From assembly GCF_019279795.1 (NCBI RefSeq), contig NC_056725.1, positions 1,612,111,359 through 1,612,175,358 on the forward strand: a stretch of DNA of 64,000 nucleotides. Direction: 5' to 3'. Of this stretch, positions 61,311 to 64,000 are shown piece after piece. A program made the translations under genes and the position numbers. The DNA is from Protopterus annectens (lineage: Eukaryota > Chordata > Ceratodontiformes > Protopteridae). Below the pieces are notes generated by a model. That model was not told the origin of the DNA and did not search any database. It saw only the letters and a list, made by a program, of their open reading frames with translations. How positions within the stretch are numbered: position 1 is the first letter of the stretch; each line of letters begins with the position of its first letter.

Positions 61311-61983
61311 GCCGTACAACCTGCACTGTACAGCCTGGGGCTGCCAATTATACCCCATGTAGGCATCACATATGGCTGAACTGTGTACACACATACCCAC
61401 ACATGGCAGACACAACTGTAGGGCTCCACCACATCCACATGCATTCTGCACAGTCATGCCCAGTAAACTCACTGGCCCTTACACACACACATGATGTCGT
61501 CCATTGGTGCAGCCTATGCCCCTGGCAGACATATCACCCTGTGCATATGATGAAGCCTCTGCCACATCCCTGTCATCCACACCATCGGTGCAGGGTTATG
61601 CAAATATATTCTGATGCACAGGGTGGACAAGATAGTGAGAGGTGTATGTGATACCTGTGTATGCATAGTGCGTGATGTGTATGTTGCAGTGGTTGTGTAT
61701 GAAAATGGACTGGTGCGTATGTGACGTGGGTTGTGTACTGTCAACATGCAGCAGACATACCATGTAGTGCAGGTGCAGCATGCATTGAGCTGTGTTCATG
61801 GTATGTGTGACGGTTACATGTGTAGCACCATGTTGGTTCTGATAACCTGAAACCCTCCTATGGTGTACTCGCATGTGTCTACAGGGAGCACTGATATCAG
61901 TCCCCCACGTGTAGCTGTGGATTACCCACAGGCACATCTGGCAATATCAGCATACCACATGTACCCGCAACCTGCCTGGACAC
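61311..61983. other. Harbinger DNA after the Myb-like gene
   Basis: The sequence keeps the TG/CA-rich texture of the element. I see no AATAAA signal and no copy of the left terminal sequence before the LINE begins, so the right end of the transposon lies beyond it. Confidence 0.55.
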
Positions 61984-64000
61984 CTACATAGGTTTATAGG
62001 TGCATAGGTACATACTAGGCTATCAGCCCTACGGCATTTATTAGCCTAGCCAGAGTGTGTGTGGCTTTCACCACCCCTTAGGATGAGGATACTATACCCA
62101 TTAGTTTGCTGTGCCTCTGTCCAGCAGTGACACAAAGATGATTCCCGGGGTATACCTACGATCTCCCATCCACTCATCAAGCGTTCTCTTGAACAGAGTC
62201 AGTGAGGGGCTCTGCCTCACAAGGACTGGGATTCTGTTCCATAGTGTAGGGAGTCTCTGGGTGATGCACCTGTCCCTCCAGCAAGTCCTATTTATATCCG
62301 TGTTGAGGTTTGTGTCACTTGCTCTCGTGGCTCTGGTTGATTTGGATCTTATGAGGTGGAGCATGTCCATTAATTCCGGGTTGGACATGGCCTTGTATGT
62401 CAGGCACAGATCACCTCGGAGCAGACGGTATGCGACTGTATAGTGCTGGAGCACCTTCAGTCGGGCAGCGTGTGACATATGTTTGAGCCCCTTTATCCTT
62501 TTGTTGGGGAATGTTTGGGGTCCTTCCAACTGCTGCAGGTGTTGGGTTAGGTACATTCCGGATAGGGCGTTGTACTCGATCATTGGTCTGATAAGGGAAG
62601 AGTACAGGGGTACAATGACCTCCCCTGATCTGGATGTGAATCCCTTCATGATCAGGTGGGCAATGTAGAAAGTATTCCTAACCACATTGGCAATGTGAGT
62701 GTCAAAAGAGAGGTAACTGACAAGTTGGGTCCCCAGGTCCCTGATAACGTCGTCCGTGTTTAATGGATTACCACCTATGTGGTAATTAGGGGTTACCTTG
62801 TTTTTCCCAAAGGGTATGACTATACCTTTCTTGGCATGTAGCATAAGGCCATGGCTCTGGCACCAGTTATCCATTTCTATGAGACCTCTGGTGGATGTCT
62901 GTGTCTGATGGGGTGCCGATTATGGTGCCCAGTTTGCAGTCATCTGCATACCTTGTCAGCCACAACCCCCCATGTTTGCCTGCATGTCAGAAAGATAAAT
63001 GCCGAACAAGAGGGGTCCAGGACCGAGCCCTGTGGGACACCGCTCGTGACCGGCTTAGAGTCTGACATGGCACCAGGAACTCTAACCCTGTGGGTTCTGT
63101 CCTTGATCCGGTTTGCAACTCATCTTGTGACATATGGGTCTACATCTACACTGGTGAGCTTTCCTATGATGCCCCCGTGGGGTATTGTGTCGAACGCTTT
63201 TGCTAGGTCAAGGTAGTCTGTGTGAACTGCCTTACCCTCATCAATGGCCTTAGTGACTCTTCCACAAAGGTCGACCAGGTTCAAGAGGCAGGATCTGCCC
63301 CTCACAAAGCCAACTTGGGTATGATCCAGTGTATGTAGGTCCCCAATGTCTTCATTTATGAGCTGAATTATGATCCCCTCCATAGCTTTGCAGACAAGGC
63401 TCGTCAAGCTTATAGGGCGGTAATGTCCAGGGTCCGTAGAAGCACCGCCTTTGTGGAGTGGGACCACAGTTGCCGTACGCCATTCTTTGGGTACGTATCC
63501 TGTAGTGAGGCTAAGATTATACAGCAGCCTTATGTGTGGGTTTAGGTCCTCATTGAGGTCGTGTAGCACACAGCCGGGGACACCGTCTGGTCCCATTGAT
63601 GCTTTGTTGTCCACTTTAGAGAGAGCAGCTCTCACCTGGGCATCTGGGATGTTTGAGAGGCTAGACTCTTGTGGGATAGATATCTCTCCTCTTGGGGGGG
63701 AGGGAGGGGAGAAATATGCACGGAACCTGTCTGCCAGTATGTTGGCAATGTCTGTGGGTTCAGTGGTCATTGTACCATTCTGGACTAATTCCGAGCATAA
63801 CTGTGAGCTTCCACCCATGTTTCTACCATAGCTAAAGAAGGCCTTATGGTTGTCTTTTGTGTCTTTCGCGAGTCCTCTCCCACAGGTGGCCTTGGATGAT
63901 TGTATGTGTGATCGTATTTTACTGCTAGTATTGATCGGAGATGCCTTCCCTGTCAGGGATTTTGCTCTGCCATGTAGTAGCTTTCTCCTCTTGTTGTAGA
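61984..64000 (-). mobile_element. CR1-like LINE, copy 2 (runs off the window)
   Basis: This is the same family as the copy at 5255-7352 but on the opposite strand. Its 3' end is at about 61984, with degenerate AGGTTTAT/AGGTGCAT-type repeats followed by the shared TAGCCTAGC 3' UTR. It interrupts the Harbinger. The RT region continues to 64000 and would extend further. It is older or more damaged than copy 1 in the RT core. Confidence 0.9.
62101..63999 (-). pseudogene. CR1-like LINE reverse transcriptase, copy 2
   Basis: Read from the right, KAFFSYGRNMGGSSQ, ASMGPDGVPGCVLHDLNE, EWRTATVVPLHKGGAS, AKAFDTIPHGG and DPYVTR are followed by a TGA where copy 1 has Trp. Next come VTSGVPQGSVL, a frameshift, a YADDCKLG catalytic box and another frameshift before MDNWCQSHGL. 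From 62874 to 62101 the C-terminal half is open, with CWRDRCITQRLPTLWNRIP. Comparison with copy 1 supports the frameshifts. The endonuclease part would be outside the window, if present. Confidence 0.9.

Larger units (their letters stand above)
46104..61983 (+). mobile_element. Giant PIF/Harbinger DNA transposon (at least 15.9 kb)
   Basis: At about 46104 the sequence changes sharply from AT-rich intron to CpG-containing, TG/CA-rich DNA, starting with CCCCGGGATTCATGAACC. The block contains a Harbinger DDE transposase (47619-48848) and a Myb/SANT-like gene (58187-61310), both on the plus strand, the two genes that define autonomous Harbingers. The terminal sequence is echoed nearby (GCGATTCACGAAGTGGCGC near 46288), and CCGGCGTGCGCCGG forms a palindrome at 46210-46223; both may be subterminal binding sites. 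The right end is not in the window because a LINE interrupts the element at 61984. The three-base TTA/TAA duplication usual for Harbingers is not evident at the left edge, so that boundary is approximate. Most known Harbingers are several times shorter. Confidence 0.75.

Overview
The window is vertebrate nuclear DNA. It is AT-rich, has intron-scale spacing and almost no host coding sequence. The only host exon I can support is at 191-350 (+). It encodes the S5 segment of domain I of a T-type (Cav3) calcium channel, closest in my memory to CACNA1I. No other Cav3 peptide appears in the remaining 63.6 kb, so if the gene continues on the + strand, everything after base 350 is one very large, transposon-filled intron. 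The repeat mix (CR1-like and L2-like LINEs, DIRS/Ngaro-type tyrosine-recombinase retroelements, a SCAN-gag Gypsy element, a Penelope-like element, hAT and TA-target MITEs, and a giant Harbinger) suggests a non-mammalian vertebrate with a large genome. An amphibian such as a caecilian, or a lungfish, fits best, but the species cannot be fixed from the sequence.

Layout, left half. After the exon come plain intron, a (TG)n tract (4.5-4.7 kb), an L2-like LINE end (-), a 5'-truncated CR1-like LINE (5.26-7.35 kb, +) and a decayed Ngaro-like retroelement (7.43-9.99 kb, -). A relic Penelope terminus lies at 10.7-10.95 kb and a Gypsy solo LTR at 13.72-15.28 kb. Two decayed DIRS fragments lie head to tail (18.45-21.34 kb). 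Hairpin-type TIR elements (24.87-25.60 kb), a hAT MITE with a clean 8-bp duplication (28.13-28.44 kb) and a 153-bp tandem repeat (29.1-29.7 kb) follow.

Layout, middle. A roughly 94-bp satellite array starting near 30.06 kb is split by a near-perfect inverted Penelope-like element (31.90-34.46 kb), which carries two hammerhead-ribozyme-like cores. It is split again by a complete-ended Gypsy element (36.42-43.25 kb, -) flanked by GCATG. That Gypsy element has lost RT/RNase H and holds a TA-flanked MITE in gag. A tRNA-derived SINE whose tail matches the CR1-like LINE lies at the end of the array.

Layout, right end. From about 46.10 kb to 61.98 kb the base composition changes abruptly. This block is interpreted as one PIF/Harbinger transposon of at least 15.9 kb. 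It carries a DDE transposase (one in-frame stop) and a three-exon Myb/SANT-like partner gene whose splice phases all agree. Between them lie about 9 kb of apparently non-coding, TG/CA-rich DNA containing a 676-bp tandem duplication. A second CR1-like LINE (-) interrupts it at 61.98 kb and runs off the window, so the right end of the Harbinger is not seen. In known Harbinger systems the transposase and Myb-like protein act together: the Myb-like protein binds the element DNA and helps bring the transposase to the nucleus.
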